NCBI GenBank assembly: GCA_017459865.1
Contig: JAFUCD010000025.1
Coordinates: 1 to 7,467 of the forward strand
Length of the DNA stretch: 7,467 nucleotides
Source: Oscillospiraceae bacterium
GTDB lineage: Bacteria > Bacillota_A > Clostridia > Oscillospirales > Oscillospiraceae
Direction: 5' to 3'
Shown here: piece by piece, positions 1 through 6,138 of the stretch
Position numbering within the stretch: the stretch's first letter is position 1
Layout: each line of letters begins with the position of its first letter
Made by a program: the position numbers and the translations under genes
The notes under the pieces: generated by a model
Database searches by the model: none
What the model saw: the letters and a program-made list of their open reading frames with translations, nothing else
Told to the model about the DNA's origin: nothing

Positions 1-93
1 CTCGAGGCGGTCTTAACGTCAGACCGGGCGCGCTCCATTCCGCAGCTGCGCGTATGCGCACCGGCTCCATATCCGCTTCCCCGGTCTTCCTAT

Positions 94-121
94 CCAACAT
101 GCACACGCGTGTGCATGTTGG
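94..121. repeat. Perfect 28-bp palindrome
   Basis: The half-site CCAACATGCACACG (94-107) is followed without a gap by its exact reverse complement (108-121). With no loop, it suits a dimeric DNA-binding protein or a cruciform-forming repeat better than an ordinary terminator. No T-run follows on either strand. Confidence 0.8.
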
Positions 122-128
122 TGAAGGA

Positions 129-193
129 GGAATGACTTTCGCCGTCATCCATAAGAGGTTCTGCCTCTTATGGTGACTTGCGCAAGTCATTCC
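129..193. repeat. Nested inverted repeats
   Basis: Outer arms GGAATGACTT (129-138) and AAGTCATTCC (184-193) are exact reverse complements. Inside them is a 10-bp stem CCATAAGAGG (149-158) / CCTCTTATGG (164-173) with a five-base loop. An alternative palindrome TGACTTGCGCAAGTCA (174-189) competes with the outer arm. This allows mutually exclusive folds, as in a repeat element or regulatory RNA. No function is assigned. Confidence 0.75.
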
Positions 194-257
194 GACGCAG
201 CTCCCCCGCTGCTCTGTTTCGCAAGTCAGAAGCATAGTTTTTTGGCAGTCTCAACAT

Positions 258-286
258 CAGTACGCCGACTTTCCGTCAGCGTACTG
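258..286. repeat. Compound hairpin
   Basis: CAGTACGC (258-265) pairs with GCGTACTG (279-286). Within the loop, GAC (267-269) pairs with GTC (275-277), giving a stacked stem around a TTTCC loop. There is no terminator-like T-run next to it in the minus direction. It belongs to the structured intergenic region. Confidence 0.65.
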
Positions 287-310
287 CTGCTGATTCATTG
301 CTTCATTGCC

Positions 311-331
311 GCCGGGGCAGTATGTCCCGGC
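311..331 (-). repeat. GC-rich hairpin after the substrate-binding gene
   Basis: GCCGGG (311-316) pairs with CCCGGC (326-331) around a nine-base loop, starting 18 bases past the stop codon of the upstream minus-strand gene. It could help end that transcript, but the bases after it on the minus strand are not U-rich, so it is not a standard intrinsic terminator. Confidence 0.4.
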
Positions 332-348
332 AGGGATCGGATGTTTTG

Positions 349-1314
349 TCAGCCCATATCCATCGCCTGATAATCCGCAGGCGGCGTGATGTTCAGCTCC
401 TCGCAGAGCACGGGGTTATACATCTTCACAGGATCGGTGTCATAGCCGATCGGCATTTCGGAGATGTCCGCCTCGCCGGTCAGGATCTTGACCGCCATTT
501 TACCGGCCTCTTGCCCGATCTTATAGTAGTCGATGGAGAGCGTCGCGACGCCGAAGAGCTTGCAGGCGTTGGCCTCGCCGGAAATAATCGGCACGCCGGA
601 GCCGGAGGCGGCGTTGTGGATCGCCTCACCACTCGACGCGGCGGTGTTGTCGGTGGGGATGTAGATCGCGTCCACCTCGCTGCAGGCCGTCGCGGTCACG
701 CTGGTGACATCATTGGAGTCGGTAAAGGTATAGCGCGTGACGTTCACGCCCTTGTCGGTGAGATACTCCTCGACCTTGTCCGCCTGGAACACGGAGTTCG
801 GCTCTGCGGAGCAGTACAGGATGCCGACGTTCTCAGCTTCGGGGCAGAGCTCGAGCAGCATCTCGGCCTGCTTGTCCAGCGGCGCCTGATCGCTCGTGCC
901 GGAGATGTTGCCGCCAACCGTGCCGTTGAAGTTCTCGATCTTCAGCGCATCGCCGTAGTCGGTGATGGACGTGCCGAGGATGGGGATGTCCTGCGTGCCG
1001 TTCACCGCCGCGAGCAGCGCGGGCGTGGCATTGGCAAGGATCAGATCCACATCGTCAGACACAAAGCCGTTGACGATCGTCGCGCAGTTCGCGCTGTCAC
1101 CGGAGGCGTTCTGCAGATCAAACGTGACGTTCTCCTCGCCGAGTCCCTCCTTCACCGCGTCCATGAAGCCGTTCGTCGCGGCGTCCAGCGCATCGTGCTG
1201 CACCAGCTGGACGATGCCGATGTTGTACTTGCCCGTTTCCTCCTTCTCAGAGCCGCAGGCGGCAAGACTCAGCAGCATGAGCGCCGCCAGCAGCAGTGCC
1301 GTGATTTTTTTCAT
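349..1314 (-). CDS. ABC transporter substrate-binding lipoprotein (TrpX-like)
   Basis: This 321-residue protein is the extracytoplasmic binding component of an ABC importer. Residues 1-20 form a lipoprotein signal: a KK start, a hydrophobic core and the lipobox LAAC, with Cys20 as the expected lipid-anchored residue. The mature protein begins with acidic, flexible residues, then the fold start YNIGIVQLVQHDALD. Later segments such as NATPALLAAVNG, ILGTSITDY and LDKQAEMLLELCPEAENVG match the ABC_sub_bind (PF04392) family that includes TrpX. Family members are linked to import of aromatic amino acids or related small solutes, but the ligand cannot be read from sequence. The start is ATG at 1314; the longer GTG reading uses the ribosome site itself as codons. 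Partner permease and ATPase genes usually follow in this family, but none is visible in the 348 bases downstream. Family is confident, substrate is not. Confidence 0.88.
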   Translation of the reverse strand: MKKITALLLAALMLLSLAACGSEKEETGKYNIGIVQLVQHDALDAATNGFMDAVKEGLGEENVTFDLQNASGDSANCATIVNGFVSDDVDLILANATPALLAAVNGTQDIPILGTSITDYGDALKIENFNGTVGGNISGTSDQAPLDKQAEMLLELCPEAENVGILYCSAEPNSVFQADKVEEYLTDKGVNVTRYTFTDSNDVTSVTATACSEVDAIYIPTDNTAASSGEAIHNAASGSGVPIISGEANACKLFGVATLSIDYYKIGQEAGKMAVKILTGEADISEMPIGYDTDPVKMYNPVLCEELNITPPADYQAMDMG

Positions 1315-1322
1315 GTCGTTTT

Positions 1323-1327
1323 CCTCC
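1323..1327 (-). promoter_or_regulatory. Ribosome binding site fixing the lipoprotein start
   Basis: GGAGG on the minus strand lies eight bases before ATG at 1314. It overlaps the alternative GTG start at 1329, which rules that start out and places the signal peptide at the true N-terminus. Confidence 0.85.
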
Positions 1328-1368
1328 ACTCACAAATACTGGGGAACCTCTTTCTCCCGGATGTTACA

Positions 1369-1397
1369 ACTTTAGCGCTTTTCGGGGGAATTGTCAA
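1369..1397 (-). promoter_or_regulatory. Sigma-A type promoter for the substrate-binding gene
   Basis: On the minus strand a perfect TTGACA (1392-1397) is followed after 17 bases by TAAAGT (1369-1374, four of six consensus bases). Transcription would begin near 1362, giving an untranslated leader of about 48 bases. I see no T-box, riboswitch or leader peptide in that short leader. Confidence 0.75.
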
Positions 1398-1431
1398 TCT
1401 TCTTGTGCCGGTCATGGCAAAATCCGAAAGC

Positions 1432-1454
1432 TTTTCCGCGCCCTGCTCGGAAAA
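1432..1454. repeat. Inverted repeat between divergent promoters
   Basis: TTTTCCG (1432-1438) and CGGAAAA (1448-1454) are exact reverse complements nine bases apart, between the two outward-facing promoters. The placement would suit a shared regulator, but seven-base arms are weak evidence. Confidence 0.3.
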
Positions 1455-1490
1455 AACTTCTCCTTCCGGCTAAAAATTCATATTTTTCTG

Positions 1491-1519
1491 TTTCCTGCGG
1501 TAGGATTTCCTGCTATAAT
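1491..1519 (+). promoter_or_regulatory. Extended -10 promoter for the P-type ATPase
   Basis: TATAAT (1514-1519) is a perfect -10 box, preceded by TGC as an extended -10 element. The -35 at 1491-1496 (TTTCCT) is weak, with a 17-base spacer. The expected start is near 1526, leaving a leader of about 30 bases before the GGAGG at 1545-1549. Confidence 0.75.
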
Positions 1520-1557
1520 GTAAAAAGAGTAATTTTGCGATTTCGGAGGCATCCGTT

Positions 1558-4053
1558 GTGGATCAACTATTAGAGAAACTACAGGGCAGGCAGGAGAAGG
1601 ATCCCGTCGCGTTGCAGCGGCTGGAGGTCCCGGTCGTCCAGGCGCCGGCCGAGCTCGGGCTCACCACCGAGCAGGTACGCGAACGCATGGAGGGCGGCTG
1701 GGCGAATCTGCCGGTCGAGCCCGCCGGCAAGACGACCAAGCAGATCATCCTCTCCAATGTTTTCACCTATTTTAATATTCTGTTCTTCATTCTGGCGCTT
1801 TGCGTGATCGCCGTCTGCTTCATCGATTTCAAGCAGATCTGGCAGCTCGGTTTCATGGGCGTGATCGTCGTCAACACCGTGATCGGCATCGTGCAGGAGA
1901 TGCGCTCGAAGAAGACGCTGGAAAAGCTCAACGTGCTCGCGGCGCCCCAGGGCAGGGTCGTCCGGGACGGCGCGGAGAAAACGATCGCGACGGATCTGCT
2001 CGTACGGGACGACATCGTGATCTTCTCCGGCGGCAACCAGATCTATGCTGACGCGGTGGTCGTTTCCGGCGAATGCAGCGTGAACGAGGCGCTCATCACC
2101 GGCGAGGCGGACGAGATCAAAAAGCTGCCCGGCGACCGGCTGCTCTCCGGCAGCTTCCTCGTCAACGGCGAATGCCGCGCCCGGCTGACCGACGTCGGCG
2201 CGGACTCCTATGTGTCGCGTCTGACGCTGGAGGCCAAGCGCTCCAAGCCGCCGCGCAAATCCGAGATGATGCGCTCGCTGGAGAGTCTCGTCAAATGGAT
2301 CGGTATCCTCGTGATCCCGCTGGGCGTGGTCATGTTCATCAAGGAGCACATCTGGCTCGGCGATGATCTGCCGATCTCCGTGACGAGCACCGTCGCCTCC
2401 ATCATCGGCATGATCCCCGAGGGGCTGTATCTGCTGACGAGTCTGGCGCTCGTCGCCGGCGTGGTCCGTCTGGCGCAGCGCAAGACGCTGGTGCACGAGC
2501 TGGAGTGCATCGAGACCCTCGCGCGCGTGGACACGCTCTGTGTCGACAAGACCGGCACCGTCACGGAAAACAAGATGACCGTCGAAGACGTGCATCTGCT
2601 CAATGAGGATCGCTTCTCGCTGGACGACGTGCGCACGATCATGGGCGACTATGTCTATGCCATGAAGGCCGACAACGACACGATGGCGGCGCTGCGCAGA
2701 TATTTCACCGGTGAGGTTCGGCACGAGGCGGCCGAGACGCTCCCCTTCTCCTCGGCGAAGAAATACGGCGGCGTGTGCTTCGCGGGCGAGGAGACCTATC
2801 TGCTCGGCGCGCCGGACGTGCTGCTCGCGGCGCAGGAGGAGCTGGACTACAGCGCGCTGATCGACGATTATTCCGCCAAGGGCTGCCGCGTGCTGCTGCT
2901 GGGCATGTATGACGGCGCGCTCTCGGATGAAGCGCCGACGGCGTCCCTGTTCCCCGTCGCGCTGATCCTGCTCTCGAACAAGATCCGCGATGAGGCGCCG
3001 GAGACCTTCGGCTATTTCGCGCAGCAGGGCGTGCAGGTCAAGGTCATCTCCGGCGACAACGCGATGGCGGTCTCCGAGGTCGCCAAGCGCGCGGGGATCG
3101 AGGGCGCGGAGGATTTCGTCGACGCCCGCACGCTGCAGACGCCGGAGGACATCGCCGAGGCCGCGGAGCGCTACAATGTCTTCGGACGCGTCACGCCCGC
3201 GCAAAAGCGCCAGCTCGTGCAGGCGCTCAAGGCCAAGGGGCACACCGTCGCCATGACGGGCGACGGCGTAAACGACGTGCTCGCGCTCAAGGAGGCCGAC
3301 TGCTCCATCGCCGTCGCCTCGGGCAGCGAGGTCGCGGCGCAGGTCTCAAACATCGTCCTGATGGACAACAACTTTGCCTCCATGCCGTCCGTCGTGGCGG
3401 AGGGCAGGCGCGTGATCAACAACATCGAGCGCAGCGCCTCGCTGTATCTGGTGAAAAACATCTTCACGTTCTTCCTCGCGTTCTTCACGCTGCTGATCGT
3501 GATGCCCTATCCCCTCTCTCCGAACCAGCTCACGCTGGTCAACAGCCTCACGATCGGCATCCCGTCGTTCATTCTCGCCATGGAGCCGAACGAAAATCTC
3601 GTCAAGGGCAGGTTCATGCGCAACGTCATGTTCCGCGCGCTCCCCGCGGCGATGACGGATCTGATCCTCATCGTCGGCGTGCTGGCGTTCTATATCGCGT
3701 TCGACTTCGACCGCTCGGCGCTCAGCACGATCTGCACCGGCATCATGGGCATCGTCGGTCTGATGATGGTCCACCAGACCAGCAAGCCCTACAACACGCT
3801 CCGCAAGGTCATGATGGTGGGGCTCACGGTCGCGTATCTTGTTGCGTATCTCGTCTGCACGCACTATGAGCTGGATATCGCCCAGCTCGTGCGGCTCGAC
3901 ATGCGCAGCATCCTGATCCTCGTCGTGCTCGGCCTGCTCGCCTGGCCGATGCTCACGCTGCTGACGCAGGCGTTCAACCACCTGCGCGAGCGCTGGCAGA
4001 TCTACACCGAGGTGCGTGCCAAGCACAAAAAGATGAAGCAGAAAAAGGGCTGA
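1558..4053 (+). CDS. Cation-transporting P-type ATPase (CtpE/Exp7-like)
   Basis: This 831-residue membrane pump uses ATP to move a cation, probably out of the cytoplasm. Membrane helices are seen at about 68-89, 93-115, 243-262 and 273-300, with more from about 630 to the C-terminus. The actuator loop has TGEA at 181-184. M4 carries PEGL (287-290). The phosphorylation motif DKTGT has its acceptor Asp at 330, and the hinge motif TGDGVND spans 567-573. There is no N-terminal metal-binding domain and no CPC motif, so it is not a heavy-metal P1B pump. M1-M2, the TGEAD variant and M6 resemble the CtpE/Exp7 group; mycobacterial CtpE has been tied to Ca2+ transport. The expected M6 acidic residue is Ile666. 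The start is GTG at 1558, eight bases after GGAGG. The gene stands alone under its own promoter. Fold is certain; Ca2+ is only a suggestion. Confidence 0.93.
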   Translation: MDQLLEKLQGRQEKDPVALQRLEVPVVQAPAELGLTTEQVRERMEGGWANLPVEPAGKTTKQIILSNVFTYFNILFFILALCVIAVCFIDFKQIWQLGFMGVIVVNTVIGIVQEMRSKKTLEKLNVLAAPQGRVVRDGAEKTIATDLLVRDDIVIFSGGNQIYADAVVVSGECSVNEALITGEADEIKKLPGDRLLSGSFLVNGECRARLTDVGADSYVSRLTLEAKRSKPPRKSEMMRSLESLVKWIGILVIPLGVVMFIKEHIWLGDDLPISVTSTVASIIGMIPEGLYLLTSLALVAGVVRLAQRKTLVHELECIETLARVDTLCVDKTGTVTENKMTVEDVHLLNEDRFSLDDVRTIMGDYVYAMKADNDTMAALRRYFTGEVRHEAAETLPFSSAKKYGGVCFAGEETYLLGAPDVLLAAQEELDYSALIDDYSAKGCRVLLLGMYDGALSDEAPTASLFPVALILLSNKIRDEAPETFGYFAQQGVQVKVISGDNAMAVSEVAKRAGIEGAEDFVDARTLQTPEDIAEAAERYNVFGRVTPAQKRQLVQALKAKGHTVAMTGDGVNDVLALKEADCSIAVASGSEVAAQVSNIVLMDNNFASMPSVVAEGRRVINNIERSASLYLVKNIFTFFLAFFTLLIVMPYPLSPNQLTLVNSLTIGIPSFILAMEPNENLVKGRFMRNVMFRALPAAMTDLILIVGVLAFYIAFDFDRSALSTICTGIMGIVGLMMVHQTSKPYNTLRKVMMVGLTVAYLVAYLVCTHYELDIAQLVRLDMRSILILVVLGLLAWPMLTLLTQAFNHLRERWQIYTEVRAKHKKMKQKKG

Positions 4054-4064
4054 TTGCCCCATAC

Positions 4065-4099
4065 CAACGACCGCCTCTGTCTGACAGAGGCGGTCGTTG
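4065..4099. terminator. Bidirectional terminator between convergent genes
   Basis: A perfect 15-bp stem, 4065-4079 with 4085-4099, closes a five-base loop. It begins 11 bases after the ATPase stop and ends three bases from the phosphatase stop. The plus-direction tail (TATTATTTG) is moderately T-rich; the minus-direction tail is not. It should end ATPase transcription and may also block minus-strand read-through. Confidence 0.85.
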
Positions 4100-4102
4100 A
4101 TA

Positions 4103-4555
4103 TTATTTGAGAAGTGCTTTCAGCAGCGCGGTGCAGCCGCACAGGATGTCGTCATACGCGGCCTCAAAGTCATCCGTGTACCACGGATCGGCCACATCGC
4201 GGTCGCTCCCGGCAAAGCTCATGAGCGTATGCACCTTGCCCTCCGGGTCGTCGGGCAGGATGCGGCGCAGGTTGCGGCGGTTATACTCCTCCATGATGAT
4301 GAGCAGATCGTAGTCGTCATAATCCGCGCGCGTAACCTGCCGCGCGTGCCGCCGCGAAAACGGGATACCGTGCGCGCGCAGGCACGCCTTCGCCGGCGGG
4401 TACATATCGTTGCCGATCTCCTCCCGGCTAGTCGCGGCGGACGCGATCGCAAATCGGTCCGACACCCCCGCGCGCCGCGCCAGCTCCGTGAATACAAACT
4501 CCGCCATCGGAGAGCGGCAGATATTGCCGTGGCACAAAAATAGGATCTTTTTCAT
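4103..4555 (-). CDS. Low-molecular-weight protein tyrosine phosphatase
   Basis: This 150-residue cytoplasmic protein matches the LMW-PTP family in length and motif order. It would remove phosphate from protein tyrosine residues through a cysteinyl-phosphate intermediate. The catalytic P-loop is CHGNICRS near the N-terminus, with nucleophile Cys8 and Arg14 (CX5R). The general-acid motif DPWY lies at 123-126, with Asp123. The central ARQVTRADYDDYDLLIIMEE segment is typical of the family. DPWY favours a tyrosine phosphatase over the arginine phosphatase YwlE or an arsenate reductase, but substrates are not known from sequence. No partner kinase is visible. The start is ATG at 4555; the longer TTG reading runs through the ribosome site. 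It converges with the ATPase and sits at the end of a mobile element, with no clear promoter in the roughly 100 bases upstream. Confidence 0.93.
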   Translation of the reverse strand: MKKILFLCHGNICRSPMAEFVFTELARRAGVSDRFAIASAATSREEIGNDMYPPAKACLRAHGIPFSRRHARQVTRADYDDYDLLIIMEEYNRRNLRRILPDDPEGKVHTLMSFAGSDRDVADPWYTDDFEAAYDDILCGCTALLKALLK

Positions 4556-4565
4556 CTCTTTATAT

Positions 4566-4571
4566 CCCTCC
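4566..4571 (-). promoter_or_regulatory. Ribosome binding site of the phosphatase gene
   Basis: GGAGGG on the minus strand lies ten bases before ATG at 4555 and decides that start over the TTG at 4573. The probable end of the mobile element adjoins it. Confidence 0.8.
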
Positions 4572-4596
4572 AAAACCGTTGAAATTCAACGACTTT
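4572..4596. repeat. Imperfect palindrome, candidate attachment core
   Basis: CGTTGAA (4577-4583) and TTCAACG (4585-4591) flank a single A. The symmetry extends with AAA and TTT after two mismatched pairs. Tyrosine recombinases cut within short inverted core sites, and this one lies between the integrase and the resident phosphatase. It also abuts the phosphatase ribosome site. On the minus strand it is followed by GGTTTT, so a weak terminator is an alternative reading. Finding a matching repeat at the other element end would settle it. Confidence 0.4.
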
Positions 4597-4612
4597 TTGC
4601 ATTTTGGTTTGA

Positions 4613-4628
4613 TGTAACCTTTTGTAAC
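4613..4628. repeat. Direct repeat TGTAAC, ten-base period
   Basis: TGTAAC occurs at 4613-4618 and 4623-4628, one helical turn apart, between the candidate core and the integrase. Short repeats of this kind may be recombinase or excisionase binding sites. Six-base repeats are weak evidence alone. Confidence 0.3.
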
Positions 4629-4647
4629 TCTTCGCAGATTTCTGCAG

Positions 4648-4668
4648 AAATGGTGTAAAAATGGTGTA
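4648..4668. repeat. Direct repeat AAATGGTGTA, candidate integrase arm sites
   Basis: AAATGGTGTA occurs at 4648-4657 and 4659-4668, an 11-base period, ending eight bases from the integrase stop codon. Tn916 and lambda-type integrases bind such directly repeated arm sites through their N-terminal domain. A 14-bp palindrome (4638-4651) overlaps the first copy. Assignment as arm sites is inference from position and form. Confidence 0.45.
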
Positions 4669-4675
4669 GCGTTTT

Positions 4676-5833
4676 TCAGCCGCTCAGCAGGATTTTCTGC
4701 ATGGATTTTTCCGCCGCGTCGTAGCTCAGATGCGTATAAATATTCAGCGTCGTGCCCACGTCCGCGTGGCCCATCAGATACTGCAGCTCCTTCACGGGCA
4801 TTCCTGCCTGCGCCATGCGCGTGCAGAAGGTGTGGCGCAGCACGTGGGGCGTGAGGGTGATCGGCTCATGGGTCTCATTGTAATGCTCTACGATTCGTTT
4901 TAGTCCATGCTGCAGCGAGTAGTTGGTCTTCGGCTTTCCGTTTTTGTCGATGAACAGGAATCCGGAAACGCCGTCCACCACGGTCTCCACCTTGGGTCTG
5001 CCGCGGTTTTGCACCACGCGGCGAAAGGCTTCCAGCACCGCATCATCAATGATCGGGATAAATCGCTCGCCGCTGGCGGTTTTGGGCTTCTGCACATAGA
5101 GCTTTCCGTTGCGGTCATACTGCAGCTGGCGGTCCACGCGAATGCGCCGACGCTTGAAGTCCACATCCGCAAGCGTGAGCCCGAAGAGCTCACTGACGCG
5201 CAGACCGGTGCCCAGCAGGATGACCAGCTGATCATAATACTTGCGGCTGCTTTTTCCGTTTTGGACAAACGCGAAAAAGTCGTCCACCTGTTCGTCCGTC
5301 AGCGGTTCGCGGGACTCCGTGTCATTGGCAACAACACGGCTGAGCGGAAAAGCAAAGGGGTTCTTACGCAGGATGTCCTCCTCCACCGCCATGTCAAAGG
5401 CCGGTTTCAGGACGCCGCGCAGACTTTGGAGCGTGCTGTAGCGTTTGCCCTCTTGATTCAATTTGATGAACCACAGCTTTACATCAGAGGTTCCGATATC
5501 CCGGATCAGCCGCTGGCCGAACACCTCTTTCGCCACGATCTTTCGGACATAGTTGTGATTTGACACCGTATTCGGTCGGATGCCGTGCTGCAGTGACAGA
5601 TACCGATCCATCAGCTCCAGTACGGTCATTCCCCCGTCCACAGTACGGATGCCGTCGGCCAGATCTCGCTGGATCTCGGCTTCCTTTTCACGTAATTCCT
5701 GCAGCGTTTCTGCATAAACGTATCGGCGCTTGCCGAAGGGGTCTAAATAACGATATTGATAGGTGCGATCTTTCCGCTGGCTCTCCCCTTTTTTCAGGAT
5801 GCGCCCGCGGTGATCCTTGCGCTTTTCTGACAT
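4676..5833 (-). CDS. int: Tyrosine recombinase / integrase (Tn916 Int family)
   Basis: This 385-residue protein catalyses site-specific integration and excision of the element. The N-terminal 50 residues (RGRILKKGESQRKDRTYQYR and onward) form a basic three-stranded arm-binding domain as in Tn916 Int. Residues about 70-165 are the helical core-binding domain. The catalytic domain follows, with Arg212 in GTGLRVSEL, Lys251 in PKTASGERF, HVLR giving His330 and Arg333, His356 in LMGH, and nucleophile Tyr366 in NIYTH. The full set is present and the length is normal, so the enzyme should be active. The start is ATG at 5833, six bases after GGAGG (5840-5844). It lies downstream of the excisionase gene with a strong hairpin between them. 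Its 3' end adjoins the candidate attachment site, as expected. Confidence 0.96.
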   Translation of the reverse strand: MSEKRKDHRGRILKKGESQRKDRTYQYRYLDPFGKRRYVYAETLQELREKEAEIQRDLADGIRTVDGGMTVLELMDRYLSLQHGIRPNTVSNHNYVRKIVAKEVFGQRLIRDIGTSDVKLWFIKLNQEGKRYSTLQSLRGVLKPAFDMAVEEDILRKNPFAFPLSRVVANDTESREPLTDEQVDDFFAFVQNGKSSRKYYDQLVILLGTGLRVSELFGLTLADVDFKRRRIRVDRQLQYDRNGKLYVQKPKTASGERFIPIIDDAVLEAFRRVVQNRGRPKVETVVDGVSGFLFIDKNGKPKTNYSLQHGLKRIVEHYNETHEPITLTPHVLRHTFCTRMAQAGMPVKELQYLMGHADVGTTLNIYTHLSYDAAEKSMQKILLSG

Positions 5834-5854
5834 CTCATGCCTCCTTTAATGAAA

Positions 5855-5897
5855 AGCGCCTGATATGTGGCTTTGAGTATACCACATATCAGGCGCT
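5855..5897 (-). terminator. Hairpin with U-rich tail between xis and int
   Basis: AGCGCCTGATATGTGG (5855-5870) and its exact reverse complement (5882-5897) form a 16-bp stem with an 11-base loop. In the minus direction the stem runs into TTTTCATT, and the int ribosome site starts ten bases later. It has the form of an intrinsic terminator or attenuator that would lower read-through from xis into int. The loop contains TATACT, but no good -35 box stands at 16-18 bases from it. Alternatively it protects an int mRNA after processing. Confidence 0.7.
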
Positions 5898-5921
5898 GAT
5901 GCACATGTATGAATTTATTTT

Positions 5922-6122
5922 TTACACGGAATATGCTTTGGACAGATAGTTTTCCAGCTCCTTACGCTTGATGAGCCGCTTGGAGCCGACCCACAGGACG
6001 AATCTGCAATCGTCCGAGCTGGTCAGCTCCCGGAGCTTAGCAGTGCCGATGTTAAAATAGGCCGCCGCCTCATCCAGAGTGAGGTTCGCCTTTTCGCTCA
6101 CAGGGATCTGTACTTTCTTCAT
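5922..6122 (-). CDS. xis: Excisionase (Tn916 Xis family)
   Basis: This 66-residue basic protein is a directionality factor that binds near the attachment sites and helps the integrase excise the element. Its length and pattern match Tn916 Xis: a short N-terminal strand (VQIPVSEKANLT), helix LDEAAAYFNIGTAKLRELT, then a wing of FVLWVGSKRLIKRKELENYL. The helix and IKRK wing are the winged-helix DNA-binding parts. The start ATG at 6122 lies seven bases after GGAGG (6130-6134), and that site overlaps the end of parB, which stops 17 bases upstream. This suggests shared transcription and coupled translation with parB. Confidence 0.9.
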   Translation of the reverse strand: MKKVQIPVSEKANLTLDEAAAYFNIGTAKLRELTSSDDCRFVLWVGSKRLIKRKELENYLSKAYSV

Positions 6123-6138
6123 GGCGTCACCTCCCCTC

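Larger units (their letters stand above)
1..348. repeat. Hairpin-rich intergenic region
   Basis: No convincing gene is seen in these 348 bases, which lie downstream of the substrate-binding protein gene. The stretch is packed with inverted repeats. They are 8-13/21-26, the perfect palindrome 94-121, a nested set at 129-193, 197-201/208-212, 258-265/279-286 and 311-316/326-331. A motif CGCAAGTCA occurs at 181-189 and again near 220-228. None of the hairpins has a clean U-tract in the minus direction, so this is not simply a terminator. The density of structure suggests a dispersed intergenic repeat (REP- or MITE-like) or a structured RNA; that is inference. A genome-wide copy count would decide. 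Confidence 0.55.

Noticed and set aside
1..348. CRISPR array or tRNA gene
   Set aside because: The repeats are inverted rather than regularly spaced direct repeats, and no cloverleaf or CCA end is seen.
170..370. 66-codon plus-strand open frame in the hairpin region
   Set aside because: It runs through several inverted repeats, lacks a ribosome site and overlaps the end of a real gene.
298..1473. Long plus-strand open frame antisense to the substrate-binding gene
   Set aside because: It is a GC-rich shadow of the minus-strand lipoprotein gene, rich in Arg, His and Val, with no domain and no ribosome site.
1579..3243. 554-codon minus-strand open frame opposite the ATPase
   Set aside because: It has a repetitive Arg/Asp/His/Leu composition typical of the complement of a GC-rich gene, while the plus frame has every P-type motif.
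4552..4602. 16-codon minus-strand frame overlapping the phosphatase start by ATGA
   Set aside because: It would give translational coupling, but its ATG has no ribosome site and it spans the probable attachment core.
4638..4651. 14-bp palindrome ATTTCTGCAGAAAT as the attachment core
   Set aside because: It overlaps the direct repeats near int and is farther from the chromosomal gene than the palindrome 4572-4596, so it is the less likely core, though not excluded.
5876..5904. Possible int promoter using TATACT in the hairpin loop
   Set aside because: No acceptable -35 box lies 16-18 bases upstream on the minus strand, so the hairpin is better read as a terminator or attenuator.
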